From: Acanthopleura granulata
Taxonomy: Eukaryota > Mollusca > Polyplacophora > Chitonida > Chitonidae
Direction: 5' to 3'
Assembly: GCA_016165875.1 (NCBI GenBank)
Contig: JABBOT010000003.1
Coordinates: 36,520,672 to 36,584,671 of the forward strand
Length of the DNA stretch: 64,000 nucleotides
This document shows, piece after piece, positions 63,716 to 64,000 of this stretch. The notes under the pieces were generated by a model. The model saw only the letters and a program-made list of their open reading frames with translations, did no database searches and was not told the DNA's origin. Position 1 is the first letter of the stretch; each line of letters begins with the position of its first letter. Both the position numbers and the translations under genes were made by a program.

Positions 63716-64000
63716 ACAAATAAGAAAGTTTGTACGAAAAATAAAAATTGAAGAATTCAAGAAAAAGTAATCAACTCTAAGAATGACAAAAAATTTTTTT
63801 TTTAAAATTTTTCATAACAATAAACATACTAACTTTCTAAGACCTTGTCCCAATGAAAAGAAAAAAAAACACAGAAGAAAAATTTAACTGTGGTGTAGCA
63901 ATTGATAACATGGTAATTATCTAACTCCTTGCTCCAAAACCTAAACAAAAAAAAAAATACTTCTTTTCTAAGATCTTGCTTCAACAAATAAAGAAGACAA

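Larger units (their letters stand above)
61840..64000. other. AT-rich intergenic DNA, no gene recognised
   Basis: No coding similarity was found on either strand. The stretch contains a hairpin (62658-62736), a copy of the dispersed repeat also seen at 51275, and a SINE fragment near 63630. It could be the 3' flank of a gene beyond the window. Confidence 0.5.

Overview
This is metazoan nuclear DNA, most likely from a mollusc or another lophotrochozoan. The evidence is intron-rich animal genes with GT-AG splicing, low GC, many tRNA-headed SINEs with a V-SINE-like core of the kind known from molluscs, and small inverted-repeat transposons. The species cannot be named from the sequence.

Two protein-coding genes explain the window, arranged head to head. 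On the minus strand, 17201 down to 6294, is a complete 14-exon gene for the spliceosome second-step factor CDC40/PRP17 (571 codons, seven WD repeats). On the plus strand, 49418 to 54849, are the five coding exons of a WASF/WAVE (SCAR) actin-nucleation regulator (608 codons). WASF has an untranslated leader. A candidate first exon ending at a strong donor at 17496 lies about 300 bp from the CDC40 start. If correct, the genes share a bidirectional promoter at about 17.2-17.5 kb and WASF has a first intron of about 32 kb. From memory, the human orthologues CDC40 and WASF1 are also head-to-head neighbours, so the pair looks like ancient microsynteny.

Layout: 1-0.73 kb, a broken PIF/Harbinger-type transposase; 0.6-1.24 kb, a CpG-rich block full of short inverted words; 1.3-3.0 kb, tandem decayed copies of CDC40 exons 9 and 10 with their intron, lying downstream of the real gene; 3.5-5.9 kb, intergenic with repeats; 5.96-17.2 kb, CDC40; 17.2-17.5 kb, promoter region; 17.5-49.4 kb, probable WASF intron 1, with tandem arrays, foldback elements, a 136-nt hairpin and a strong excess of the palindrome TACATGTA; 49.4-54.85 kb, WASF coding exons, including a 24-bp minisatellite that starts exactly at a splice donor; 54.85-60.4 kb, probable WASF 3' UTR and downstream DNA; 60.4-64 kb, SINE-rich intergenic sequence with a pre-miRNA-sized hairpin.

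Both gene models were built by translating each exon and checking splice sites and phase. Repeat boundaries are by eye and approximate. No tRNA, rRNA or CRISPR loci were found.
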